Below the pieces are notes generated by a model that was not told the origin of the DNA, did no database searches, and saw only the letters and a list, made by a program, of their open reading frames with translations. Source: Pampus argenteus (Eukaryota > Chordata > Actinopteri > Scombriformes > Stromateidae). From it: a stretch of DNA of 64,000 nt. Positions 48,139-61,794 of this stretch are shown piece by piece; the stretch's first letter is position 1; every line of letters begins with the position of its first letter. Location of the stretch: NCBI GenBank assembly GCA_036937835.1, contig CM072862.1, forward strand, positions 14,706,501-14,770,500. Reading direction: 5' to 3'. The position numbers and the translations under genes are program-made.

Positions 48139-51100
48139 CATTCTTATTATAAAAAAAACAGACTGAAAAGGGAATAAGCTAGGGCAGTTTCTTTACATGG
48201 ATCTATAGAAGATGATCAGTGCAGTCAAAGCAGGCCTGTAGTTCCAGCCTCGTTGGTCCATCTCCTCACAGTCCTGACCACAGATTTTAGTTTGTGTAGG
48301 GGATCAGACCTGCACAGGAACACAACGATGGACGTCCATTAATATAGTATAGCAGTGGTCCAACAATACTTATAATATTTGGTTTAGTAGACCTGAAGTG
48401 AGTCTACAGGAACAGAAGTTAAAACAGTTGTGGAAAATCTTTGTCATGCATTTATGACTTTGGGACAGACTGAATCATGGCTTTGTGTTTTCTGGACAAC
48501 ATTATAGCCACTGGTTATATCGTAAGATTGTATGGCCTAAAAACCCCTGAGTGTCCTGAACTAAGGACTACTGCATTTATTGAGTATGACGAATAAAAAT
48601 GCAAATGCAAGAATTTACATAGAAGTTACATACTTCATATATTTTTAATAATGCTGCCCCTGTGCAGTACGATCCATGTAGTTTACGTTTTGTGTTTTCT
48701 GTTTTTCTTCCATACATACCATATATAAGACTTCTTCATCATTTAGCTTCTCAATCAGCTACAGCTCAAGTGTAAGATGTTCAACAACTGAAACATCGTG
48801 TCACAGTGACAATCAGCTTTTCCCTTCTCACATAATGGCAACCATGTATGCCGAGATCTCAAACTGACAGTAGGGTGTCGCAGACAGGAGGAACAATGTT
48901 GACTAAAAGGAAGTTGTACCTTTGGGAAATAAATTAATACAGAGCCTTACAAATTGATGCTGCAGAGTATAGTGCAAGGGTGATAGTGATGTTTGCTCAT
49001 ATCAAAATATTTGGTATGGTAAAATGTTGAATCAAAATCAGCTTAATTGATGTGGAAATAACACAATGTCATTATTTAATATTTCAGGCCTGAAGTGGTT
49101 GGTTGCCCATGTGACATAAGGGACCGTATGAGGGTGTCAGATGTTATCGGTTAAAGGCATCACAGCTATGTTCTCTGTCACATGGTGTGGTATGTTCTAC
49201 CTTGGCTGCAGAGATTTCTGGAACGATGCCGCTGGAGATATTATGAGCACTTGTCAATCTGCAGGCAAGTGAGACACACATCAGTGAAATGCAGCTATTC
49301 AACATTTCGATTGTCTTTTCCTTTGCTCTCAAAATAATTGCTTTTAAGACTTTTAAAACAGGATTAACAAAATGAGGCACATTCAAAAGCACAACTCAAA
49401 CATCGATTTACAGCTCTAATTTGAACTATATCGTTTGTATCTTATCTGCACAGTTTGAGTCACTGTCACATATTTTAACACATATAAAGTGACTCTTGTC
49501 ACATACTTGTCAGAGTCTGCTTGGCAAATAATGTGAATTTATCCACTTTTAAAGTAAAAAAAGCATCAATCATCTCAGTTACAACACCACCCTCCATTGT
49601 GAAGTCTCTGACAGATGAATGAAACCTTTTCAGCACAGCTTACTGTACGAAAAAATTGTTTTTTTTTCTTAAGATACCTTGTCTCGTGTTTAGGGAAATG
49701 AAATGACAGTCGAGCCTTTTACACTGTGATTTGATCAGATTCCTCTGGATCAGCATGGGGAATGTCACACAATCACACAAGAATTTCCTCAAACTCAACA
49801 GATAGCACACACAGTCAGATGTCAGAGATATCAAAGCGCCAAAAAGTCAGCAGTGACAGAAGAGTACTGTACACTACTGAAGATGATCTAACATTCAGAT
49901 AACCCTTAGGTACAGTGTCATGATCTTCAGAGGAGACACACGTTTTACTTTGTTAAACAACATTTTTGTTTCTTGCATGGTCCACCATGTGATGCTCGAG
50001 TTCCTGCACATGCAAATCACACAGGCTCATGTGCCTCGGTGAGCCATGTGACTCTGAGCAACAATGTGCACATATGACTATTTATAATTCTTCTTATTTT
50101 CTCTAGCAAACTGAATGAATATGTTTTATGAATTACTGTTGAATTTTAAACAAAAACATTTCTGTACATTTTTGTATATTTCAGTGTGTGAAATCAATGA
50201 TTTGATGTGAAAACTAAATTCATATTGCTTCCTTGGAATTTTTTTCCCCCCCAAATCTGTACTAACAAAACTGTTCCCAAATACACGGTTATTTCAGTTT
50301 TTAAACCAATTATTTCATGAATACACATACAAGCAATTAATTTATTTGGTGGCATGTGTTTTGGTTATAATTGTTTTGTTATATATATTATTTTCTATTT
50401 GTTCGAGCTCCTCACTTAAACATAATGATGTTTATATTAAGTAAAATATTCAAAACTGTGTATATGGCTGCATCCTTCTTTGTTCCTCCTATGCTGCATT
50501 TACAGTATATGAACATGTGTGCACTGAAGAAATTTGAAAAAATTAACACCAGGATGCAACTTCAATAAAATAATTACAAATTTTGTACATTTAGTTGTTT
50601 TAACTGTCATAAATCATGGTCATTTTTGATGTGCACACTTAATATACCATCACAACTGAAAAAACAAGTTAAGGACTGTTGATTATATATTCAGACATCG
50701 CATACAGTATATTTTCCAAATAACAAAAGAAAGCTAAGATGAGTCATTTTTTGAAAGGACATGTCATATAGTAGTATTTTTTTTAACTGAGGCAGTTTAT
50801 TTTTTTTAATATTATTCATGTTTTGCACACTGTACATTCAATAACCTGACACTAACCAGTGTCTTTTCTTTGATTGACTTTGTATGTCACTTGACTGTGT
50901 CTGCTTTTTTAATAAACATTATAATCAGAGATCATGGGACACTCAGGTGATAACTAAAACTCACAAAACATGCTCGACTGGTAAGGTGGCTTCAGTTACA
51001 ACATGGTTGAGCAATCAGTTTGAGAAGCAGAGAGAAGTAATAAATCACTCATGATAGTCATATGGATTATGAGTCACAACTGCCACACCTTCCTCACTGC

Positions 51101-53260
51101 AGGTATTTCTCAAGAAACTGAGTCCACATTAGAGTCTGTCTGCATGCATGTACCATTAATTTGACATTTCTCACATGAGACGAGCCAACAAAACTCACTT
51201 TCTTCCTGGCTCACACTGATACATTCAACTTGCAAAAAAACATCAAATAGGTCTGTTGATCAGTTCGTTTAGCAGTTGTCATTGTACTACACTTGTTTTG
51301 ATGTTTGTAATTCTGAATAAAACCTCCGTTAAGTAAGATTTAATACAAAGGCTGTGCAAGACATCTTCTTGGAGAATTTCATGTTTTCATTCTTTATGGG
51401 ATTAATGTCAAATTAGTAGACATGAAATCTATAAGCAGGTAAACATGTCTTATCATATACATATGGAAAGGATGATCTACGCTCATTATATTAATCCGTA
51501 TTGAATACCAAACAAAATGCACACCAATTCAGAAACAATTATAATAATCCCCAAGCACAACACTGAGCCAATGACTTTCAAAAACAAACAGCAGCGTCTT
51601 ACAGCAGCTTTTGCATCAGAAGCCAGACTGATACAATGTCACCTCTCAATGACATTACACACCCATGCAGCTGTCATGAAGAGGGCACGTCAATGTCACT
51701 GAATGTTATGTTTCAGCTTGGGGCTCAAATTGAAGTGTATATGATTTGAAGTATTTCTGTAATCCTATTATGGCCATGAAAAGGAACTTTTATCTCTATT
51801 ATTTTAATTTTTTTTATTTTTTGAATAGTCAATTTCAGTTTTCATTTTGGTAAGATGTCTGTAGTCAGGGCTGTTTTCATCCAGCATGAAAAAAAAACTA
51901 CACGTCTTGCAACGCAAGTGACCCTCTCCCCCACAGCCATTTTAGACTAAACTGGCAAAATCTGAAAACGCAGTTGATATTCGCTCACGTTTGTGTTACT
52001 GGTTAGTGCCACCATTCAACCAGTGACATTTACAATCTTGGCTTGGCTTACAGTCAGAACGGTGACATTCAAACATTTGCATTCCTAAGGCATACCTGTG
52101 GTTGAAGATAATTCGATCCTGTCACAAACATGTCCAATAGCTGTCGAGATATTTTCATAGTACTTTACTATAATTGGCTCAAAATACAAAGGAACAAGGG
52201 CTATTTCCAGTTAAGGCCTCGAATGATTACAGATATAGGAGTAATGTAACAACAAAAGAACAACAAAATAAAATACGAGTCCTCACACTTTCAGACATCA
52301 GTATAATTTATGCAAGCAGACTTGCCAGCGACTTCCCTCCACCTGTCTGTGTGCTGTGAAGTGAATCGACTGTGCAGAAAGTCTGTTGTAGATCTGAACG
52401 AACTGAAGCCTATATTGAGTAATCTGACTACCTACTCCTCACAATGTGTAAATGAATGTGTCACAATTTTTACTTTGATTAAAGTTTTGTGTGTGTTTAC
52501 ATATTTCATATTTAGTCTAATCCACCAAAATAACTGACATGCAGTCCAATTTCAGGCTGTTTAATATTTATAGATTTAGATGTAATTGTTTCTTCAACCA
52601 GAAAAGCAATATATTTAAATTTAGCCTTTTTATGCAACAGTTGATCATCTATTGCACCAAAACATGTAATCATTTCAAATTAGACTCCTAAAGTACACAA
52701 CTTAAATTATGTATGTTTAACTTACATTTGCTATTGTTTTATGCTTTGTTTTCAGCTTTTGACTTGGTTATATTTCTCCAACAGGGGATACAAATGGATA
52801 GCAGCTCTTTCTAAAAAAAAAAAAAAAAAGATGTAAACAATTTGCCTTAGTGTATCTGCCATATAAATCTGAGGAAGATACGTCACAGGAATATGTTAAT
52901 GTGTTAAAACTGTTGTCCTTGTCACAGCCTACTACCTATTGCATTAAAACTAAAATTATGAAAACTAACTACATATTTCATCTGATATTAGCTGTAAAAT
53001 AAATCCTAGGCCAACTGGTTAACATTTCGTAACACACAAATCTATAGCTGTGGTAATAACATACAGTACAGTATATCCTGTTTTTACAACACAGGTGTGA
53101 AGAAGACAGGTGTGTTGAGAACTCACTTCTATTCTTATGAGGAGAAATGAAAAACAGACAAAAAGGTGAGTACAGTAGGAGAAATGAAATGAGAATGCTG
53201 CCATCATCTGGTCCACTGATAATTTACAATTTCATAAAACTCTGTTTCTAAATATATTTC
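48139..53260. other. AT-rich intergenic DNA between rhcg and fes, no gene seen
   Basis: No exon-like ORF, RNA gene or clear repeat family was found. A run of about 17 A lies near 52813-52829. Some moderately balanced parts (49140-49270, 51050-51200) could be regulatory, but nothing supports a call. Confidence 0.5.
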
Positions 53261-53265
53261 CGTTC

Positions 53266-53271
53266 TTTATT
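53266..53271 (-). terminator. candidate fes polyadenylation signal
   Basis: TTTATT on the plus strand (AATAAA on the minus), about 290 bp after the fes stop codon. Confidence 0.45.
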
Positions 53272-53561
53272 CAGGGAAAGCAATGCCCTGATCACAACAA
53301 ACACAAACAATATACAATAAATAGCCCAAACGGTTGACAGTTAACAGTTAAAACAAGATCAAGTTAAAACAGGTCATTTCCACAATAAAAAAAGGAGTCA
53401 AACATAATATTACATTTCAATAATTACAATAATATTATATTGTTTTTCTATTTCAGATTTCAGACTGGATTTTATCATCTCTTCTGGGGGGAAAAAAGCA
53501 CGCTAAAAAAACAACCAATCAAATAGATAAAACTACATGAATAATCCACATAATTATATTA

Positions 53562-56500
53562 TTATATCATTTTTTGGTAGATGGCACTGAGCCCTGCCTG
53601 TAGATCCTTGAAAGATGGTCTGTATCTAGGTTCATACTGCCAGCAGCTGATCATAAGTCTGGATATTTCCGCAGGGCATCCATGTGGAGCAGGCATACGG
53701 TATCCTGAAACACACCATGGCCAGTTGAACATACAGTATATTCACATAATCTTATTGCACTATACTACTTTTCTGATAAATGTGAAGAGGCACAGCAAAT
53801 GAGCAAACACTTTCTTTACCTTTCTCCACCTCATCTCGTGTCTGCTGGTTGCTCATGGTCATGTAGGGCGTCATTCCCATGGAGAAGGTCTCCCACAGTA
53901 GGATCCCAAAGCTCCACACATCACTCTCTGTTGTATAACGACCTGAAAACACCAGCAGGGGGCAGCATTGAAAAAGTCACAGACAGAGGCCTCTTTTAAA
54001 CTTTTTTTTTTTTTGACTAAATATTCTGGGTGGATGCAGACATGCAGACATAGGATTGTGACTGCAGGGTAGTGGCAATTGCGACATAGCTACCATAGTT
54101 GAGGGCTTCAGGAGCCGTCCATTTGACTGGGATCTGTCTGAGACTGCCCTCTGCAGAGTAGACACCATCATCCTGCTGACGGGACATCCCAAAGTCACTG
54201 ATCTTCACTATGTTCTGCTCTGCAACCAGACAGTTTCTTGCTGCCAGATCTCTTAAAAAAGATAGCAAGACAGAAGGAGAAATATGTAATATGGATGTAT
54301 ACAGACACTGATGAAACATCATGTGATAAAAAACATCATGCACTGAATAAATAAAAAAGTGAGCAGTGAGTGAACACAGCACAACAAGGAAAACAAGGCG
54401 TTCTTGTCATGTCTTTGGTGTTGCACAAGTGGCATTTTGACATGCACTGTTGAGCAGCTACCAGCAGCCTGCTTTGATCTGTCCCCTAAGAGTAAATCAT
54501 ACATGGTTGTTGCAATGAGTTGGATTTCACAACCTCATGCATTTTCCAGGGCACTGACAACCTCCACCAAAGCCCCAACCAAATTACCCCAATCGTTCCC
54601 GTTCAACAGCAGATCCCAAGTTGCAGCTGCTTTTACTCATTTGGTTCTTATTACTTCCTTGGAAAGCAAGCTTTTATTTATTTATTTTATTTTTGAAGAC
54701 CCCCATCGTTTGATTTCTAATCCAGTTTCCACTCACTTTAAGATCCACCACTCATAGACCCAGGCTCATAAAAAATGTACAAAATGTATCTGGTAAATTT
54801 TTAACAGATAAGCGTGAGTAAAAAGCGAGCACATCACACCCATTTCAGCATTGATTTCCTGTCAAATGTTAGAATTTATCATAAAATCTTTTTTCTAAAC
54901 TGAATGATTTAGCACCTCCTTATGTAATCGACTGCCTTTCCTTCAATCACTGCCTTAGTTCATCGAGCACTGCAGCATTACGTCTACCAGCAATTAAGAC
55001 AAAGAAGTACAGGCAGAGTTTTCATGTAATTAATCAAAACTGTCCATAAATTCTATCCATAAATGCAGCATCAGTAACTTCCTCCAGGGAACATCTTTAA
55101 ACTCACCTTTTTAACTTTTCTTTCAAGTAGTCTGTTTGGTATTTAAGCATTTGTAGCTCGGTTTGTTTTATTGCTTTTATGTTCTACTCTAGCTTTGTGT
55201 TTTTGCAACATTTTAATAATTTGTGTAAATGTTTTTAATGTGATTTTAATAGAATTTGATGTAAAGCATTTTTTAACTTTAATTGTGTGTATAGAAGTTG
55301 ATATAGGACAATGTGTCGAATGTATTTTCCTTCGCACCAATCTCATTATTCATTTGGTTGATTGATTAATCATTTGGTTGGAGTTACAACATCTCTGAGG
55401 ATATTATGACAGCTCTTGTTCCTTTTATGCACGTGTAAATGCTTTGGACAAAAGTGTCAAAAAGACAAATAAATATCGTGTGAAATACACTTCAGAGTTA
55501 TGCTTGTGCAATTATAGTTTTGTAATTTTCACTGTGTAATTTGTGTGTAATTTGTGTGACTTAATTCAGAGCACAGGTGTAAAAAGTATGTCAGCCACTA
55601 CAGCATGTTTACAGCTTCTTCTTCAAGGACACAACGGCTATCATTCAAACTGGTAGCCGCTACATCAAAATAATAGAGGGAAGTACTGTGGGGAAAGTGT
55701 GGTGTAGTCAGGTGAAGTGTTATTCGTATTATGTACAAGCACCACTCTTGTTCTTGTGGTAACTACATTATATGTAAACTTTATTTATGTATTTATGTAC
55801 ACTACAGTACATTTTTTTTATATGCCACTCATTTATTATATGAAATCATCGTTTGTGTATCACACTGCTCAACACATTTTGGAGAAATCTCGACAAGATA
55901 CAAAAGAAGAATGCTCCTTTGTACTTGCTTTGATTATGTTGTTATATATTTCCTGTATGCCTTATAACGTGTACGTGTATTTGACATTGTATTGACAAAT
56001 ATAACCATTAAGAAAATGAAAATATGCTTTTTAATTTAACTTAAAGTAACTAAATTGCACATGCAAAGAGGGCTATACAAACATTGATGGGTTGACTGAT
56101 TGACCAACCTGTGAATGCATTTCTTTTTCTCCAGGTACTCCATGCCAGCTGCTATATTTTCTGTCATTTTGACCAACATCTTAGGTTTCAGACTCTGACC
56201 CTCATGCCGCAAGAAGGAGAGAAAATCACCACCTTATGAAATTTATGGACACAGACATAATAAGTCCAAGAATAATACATCTTTGAATGTTTGAGTAAAG
56301 AAGCTGTGAGGTATAAAGGTAGTGTTTAACAGCATCATATGCACCTTGAATGAGTTCCATGATGATGTAGATGGGCTGTTTCTGTGTGCACACGCCTATC
56401 AGCTTCACAATGTTCGGGTGGTCGTACTGCTTCAGGATCCTGGACAGCACAGGAGAGGAGTACAAAGAAGCCTGTTTGTGTGTTTGTGTGCGTGTGTGTT

Positions 56501-59500
56501 TGTGTGAGTGTGTGTGTGTTTGTTTGTACGAACCTGGCTTCCATTAGGAACTTATTCTTCTGCTCCAGGGCCAGATTTTCTTTACAGGATTTTATGGCTA
56601 CAGGAGTGTTATCAGAGCGTAAACGTCCTCTGTACACCTCTCCAAAATTACCCTGTGTAGTCAGCCAGCATAATCAGTCATAATCAGTCTTTATCTCATA
56701 TCTATTCCAGCATGATTTAATTCAAGATCTGACAGATCCACAGCTGCACCTACAAAAGTTATTTTCTTTAATGAACTGGCACCACGTATGCACAATTTTT
56801 CTTTGGATGGCAAAGTCAGTCAGTCACAAACAAACACTTTTGTCCAGACTGAAATATTTCATGATTCATTATTTCATATGATATTCTTTGAATTATCTCA
56901 GGATGTACTTCATGAATTGGTATATTTTTACACACATTCATGTTTCGCAGATGATTAATCCTACTGTTTTTGGTAATCAGCTGGATTTTCCTCAAGCACT
57001 ACCATGAGGTTAACACTTGTGCAACAAATATTGGATGGATTTTGGTGCACACATTCATGACCCCATCAGGATGGATTTGATGGTCCCTTCACTTTTCCTC
57101 AAGCACCATCATCAGGTCAAAAAGTTAATTTAGTTTATGACTGAAGATTGCACTTGAGCTAGATTGTACTATTTAACAAAGGTTAGCATGCTAACATGCT
57201 AAACTAAGATGGCATTATCATCAGAACATTATCACTGTCCCAATTACATACTGCATACCAATTACATATAGCCTACTAATCTTCATAGTATACTGCTTTT
57301 TGCATTCAGAATACAAGAAAAGGAAGGAAATGATTCAATATGGTGCAAACTGCAACATCAGAAAGCCACCACAAGTAAAATACAACTAAATGACAACGAT
57401 GTTTTGATGATGTTCAATAATGTTGTTTTTTTCAAAAATCTTTTTTTTTTTTTTGTTTGTTTGTTTGTTTTCAGAGCTGTTTCAATGCCATCCACTAATT
57501 AATTAATTTTGTCCAGCTATGAGTGGCTCAATTGTTTCCTATGTACATGGCAGTGTAGGAGAATAGTGTCCATCAACACTACACTCAAATGTTATGTTAT
57601 GTTATGTTATGTTATGTTATGTTATGTTATGTTATGTTATGTTATGTTATGTTATGTTATGTTATGTTATGTTATGTTGTGTTATGTTATGTTAAAAGCA
57701 ATGAAAAAAAAGTATCTTATTATTAAAATCAATCCATACGTTGGTGAACAGATGTGCATTACCCACCCGTCCAATGAGGTGTCCTAAGATTATATCATCA
57801 TGTTCCAGGACCCACTTGTCCTAATGGGGTTGAATGAACAATAAGAGACAAAGCAGTGCTGTTTCATTAATAAACATTAATAGTATTTATATCGCTAGTG
57901 ACTGAAGTATATTATCAAGTATATTATTTAACAGTGTTCACATACAGAGAAAAAAACCCATTGGGTGGACCTTGCATGCGTGTGTTACAGCAGACCAAAT
58001 GATGCAGTGTACCTTCAGCACAGGTTTCTTCAGCACTATATCAGACTTCTTGGTGACACGTTGTCGTGAAGAGAAGAGATGATGGATCAGATGAGGGACA
58101 GTGAGGAAGCCTTCTCCATCCAGACGGTAGAGATTCTACTGACACACATGGAAAAGCATTTTGGGATGAACACACACACAAATATACAGGAAGGAAACAC
58201 ATTTCACCACATAATAAAATAATACATCCCTAAATATTGTATCAACATGTCAAATAACCTGAACTTGTTAGACGTGTATCTATTCTGTGTTCTGTGTGTT
58301 CTAAACATCAAACAACTTCTGTTTAATTTTCACATAACAGGAAATGACAGGAAATAGTGACTCACAATGATATCCTCTTATATACATAGAAATGGAAAGG
58401 AAACAGTATGTACATCATCATATAATATCACACATTAAATCTATTTGATTTAAAAATGCACACAAAACAACAGATGAACTATATAAAATGTAAATTGTAC
58501 TTTCCCTCTATGAAAACTTTCTGATCTATTGAGCAGATTTACTTACATCTGTGTCCTGAATGAGGAAATGCTTGCAGGTGCCATCCCATTGCACAGAGAG
58601 CACATACCCATGCTTTTCTTGACTCTTCCTCACCAAGAAGTCACCGTCATTCTTAAGCAGCTGCTGGACCTCCGGCCTGGGAATGGCTCCATGATACCAG
58701 TCCTGCTGCCCCAGAGGACGGTCCACCTCCTGCACTAGTGAGGTGGGCGCTGGGAGCACCGGAAGCACCTGGAGGCCAGAAGACAGAGAAGGCAGAATCT
58801 TTAAAGCTGGCATGAATAAGGAAACACTGGAGCTCACAGAGAATTGATGGTTTCTGTGGAGATGATATACTGATACTTCAAAGAAGAGTTTGCAATATTT
58901 TAAAGTATATTTATATGCCTCCAGGGTAGCACAGAGTCAGTAGTGCAAGTGGAAAAGGAAAAGCTTTCACTTAGCAAATTTTTTTTCAGCGAATTGACTT
59001 TTACAGCATGTATGAAGTCATTTTTTTATTATTCTGATGGATTAAAAACTGAAAGAATTACTGTACAAGGCCTTTTTTTTCTCTTTTTCTGTTGAGAGTT
59101 TGTGTTAACGGCTGGCTCTGCGTGACATCATGTGTCAGCAATGATAAAATGATAAGTAAGTAAACTTAGTTTTAGGTCAGGCAGAATTTCGAAAAGCAAT
59201 ACCCAGAACGACAAAGCTGACCTCAATAAGTCCCATGATGCTTTCAGGAGCACGAGACCCGAGATCATGTGCGTGAGAGGAGGGTACACTTTCACCAGAA
59301 CATGATGAATTGTGTGGTTTGTTGTGTGGTTGTGTGGAGGTTTCAGTGTACACTCCAGCTAAAGTAGGAGCAGGAAGGTAGAGCACCCTTCATCTGGTGT
59401 CCTGTTCAAATGTCCTTCAGCAACGCACCAAGTTCATGTTTACAGTGTGGTGCTATAAAATTTAATATAACCACTTGTACTCTATAGATCATTAGTTGGT

Positions 59501-61752
59501 ATATACTTATCGTACCTTGTTAGTAATTTAGTGTTTAACCTACCTCACATTTGGGTTTAAACAGGCCACTCAGATTGTTTATGATCCCGTCCAGTTTGGA
59601 AGGAGCTTGACCATGGTCCTAAAAAGCAGAGAACATGTAATTTAAAATTAAAAGTGATTTAGTATTGCACTTTAATCAATTTAAAAGTATCCAGCCTTTC
59701 GGTCTATATAGTCAAGCTCCAAAAATCCTACAACCAACAGTGTACTTTATTAGACCCTGCCTGTCACCTACATTTGTTTGTAACACAGTAGTAGTCAAGC
59801 TCAAGCTAAGATAACCCAATTTTTCAATCTGTGGAAAGCTACAAAAGACATTATACAACAGGCCGAGTAGTATTCCTTATGAAGAATAAATTGAATTTCA
59901 AGTGTAAAATTGATGGAGTGCCCCTTTAAGTTTACCAGAGAAACTTCACTTAGAGCCAAGCTCTCTTTTTCAGGAGGACACACATGAATGCTGAACAGTG
60001 CAACCACAGTCTGATCTGCTGCCACTGAGCTGGATGGAAGGAAGCTGTGCTCTTTCAGTTTCCCCATCCCCCACCACTACACCATAAATGTATTAAGATA
60101 CTGTCCACCACTTGACACATTATTTAGATTAGGATCTAGAAAAAGAAAAAGGTCAAAGAGACTGGAGACTGCGAGGCAGAACATACATTGTTTGTGTCGG
60201 ATGAAAGTGAGATGGTGTCTGTGTCCAGGTTCAAAGCAGGCGGAGGTTCTCTGGAGCCCAGCTGGTCTAGTTTCTCTGTCAGAATCAACCTCTGAACCTC
60301 CAGCTTGGCTCTTATGCCCTGAGAAAGAGCAACCTGCTGCCGGCACTCCTCCAGCGCATGTCTTTTACTGAACTGATAGACCCTGGACACAGCAGCAGAA
60401 AGAGTGGCATTACATCAGGGATGGTTAGTTTTATTAGTTTCAGAAGTGTTTGTGAGAACAACACAAAGGGTTGTACAAGTCATTAAAAAAAAGTTAATTA
60501 GACAGTACAAGACAGCTGTAATAAAATGCCTGTCTGTACAAAATAGGTTTTTAGATATCCCACTGACAAAATGCAATGAATAAGAAGGCTTTTGGGTCCT
60601 TGTTGGTCTCCCCAACCTCTCTTCCAGTTTGCATTGTGCAATTAGTAATTAGTCAATTAATGGATTAGTCAGATTGCAGCTTTACAGCTGTTTCCCATCA
60701 TCAAAGTGTAGTATCAGCGAGGCATCTGGATTTCTAAAAAACAAGAGCATCATTGATTCAGTGTCTGTCGTCAACTCACCTCTGGCCCTTCTTTACTCCT
60801 TTCCTCTCTGCCTCCAGCTCCAGCTCCAGCTGCTCCACTGATGTCTGCTGGGAGCCCAGAGTCCGAGCCAGATCCAGCAGCTCCTCCTCTACCGTAGTCA
60901 GCCTGGCAGAAAGTAATTGATTGTGATTGTGAGAACAGTCGTCATTGAGAGTTGAGACATTAAAAAAAGGAAAATTGGAATTTAGTCATCTGAATGATAT
61001 TGCATTGTTTGTTCTCACTTGTGCTGGATTGTCTCAAATGTGAGGTCGTTCAATTCAATCTCTTGGGGATTTAGTTGCTCAGTGTCCTCCAGAAGACTAC
61101 AATCAAATTCTGCACAAGCAGGAATCTCACCGACAGACCTACACACACACACACACACAGTTCACATGGGCATCACTCTGTTGGGTGGGTTTTCTGGAGT
61201 GCGTGGTCGAACTCTGAGGGCTAAAGGTTTGTCTACCTGTTCTGGTGGATGAAGCTCTCATATTCTTTGTCAGGGTTGATGGACATTACAGCAGAAGACA
61301 TCTCCTTGTGGATGTGCACCACCTCATGATGGAGGAGAGTGGAAATGTCAAAATACTCCTGGAGGATCTCCTTTCTGCCTCAGAGGATCAACATGAAACA
61401 CGAATTAGACAGGATACACAGATACTGGCCTCTGTAGTGACTTTTTTAGCCAAAGTCAAACCACACAAACTGTGTTTTAATGCATGACACTACTGAATAA
61501 AAATCTATTTCACTGTTTTCCTTATTGTTTCTTTTTTTTTTGTTTGATTTTCTTACCTTATATTTCTTGAAGGTTTTTATAAATAATGGTTCAAGTTTTC
61601 TCAGAAATGCTACTTCCCTCAATCACGTGATCAATAACTTAACTTGTGATGGAAATAAATAAATATAGCAAAATGCATTGGCTATCTCAAGAAAACGAAT
61701 TAATTAAAACAAATGGCTGCCTGGAACTTTGTTGGAAACGCTTGACAAGTGG

Positions 61753-61794
<42 letters not shown>

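Noticed and set aside
57589..57694. Regular array that could be mistaken for a CRISPR-like repeat
   Set aside because: It is a 5-bp tandem microsatellite without spacers in a vertebrate intron.
59801..60067. 88-codon minus-strand ORF inside fes
   Set aside because: The flanking fes exons (60187-60382 and 59544-59618) join in frame without it and it has no family similarity, so it is intronic.
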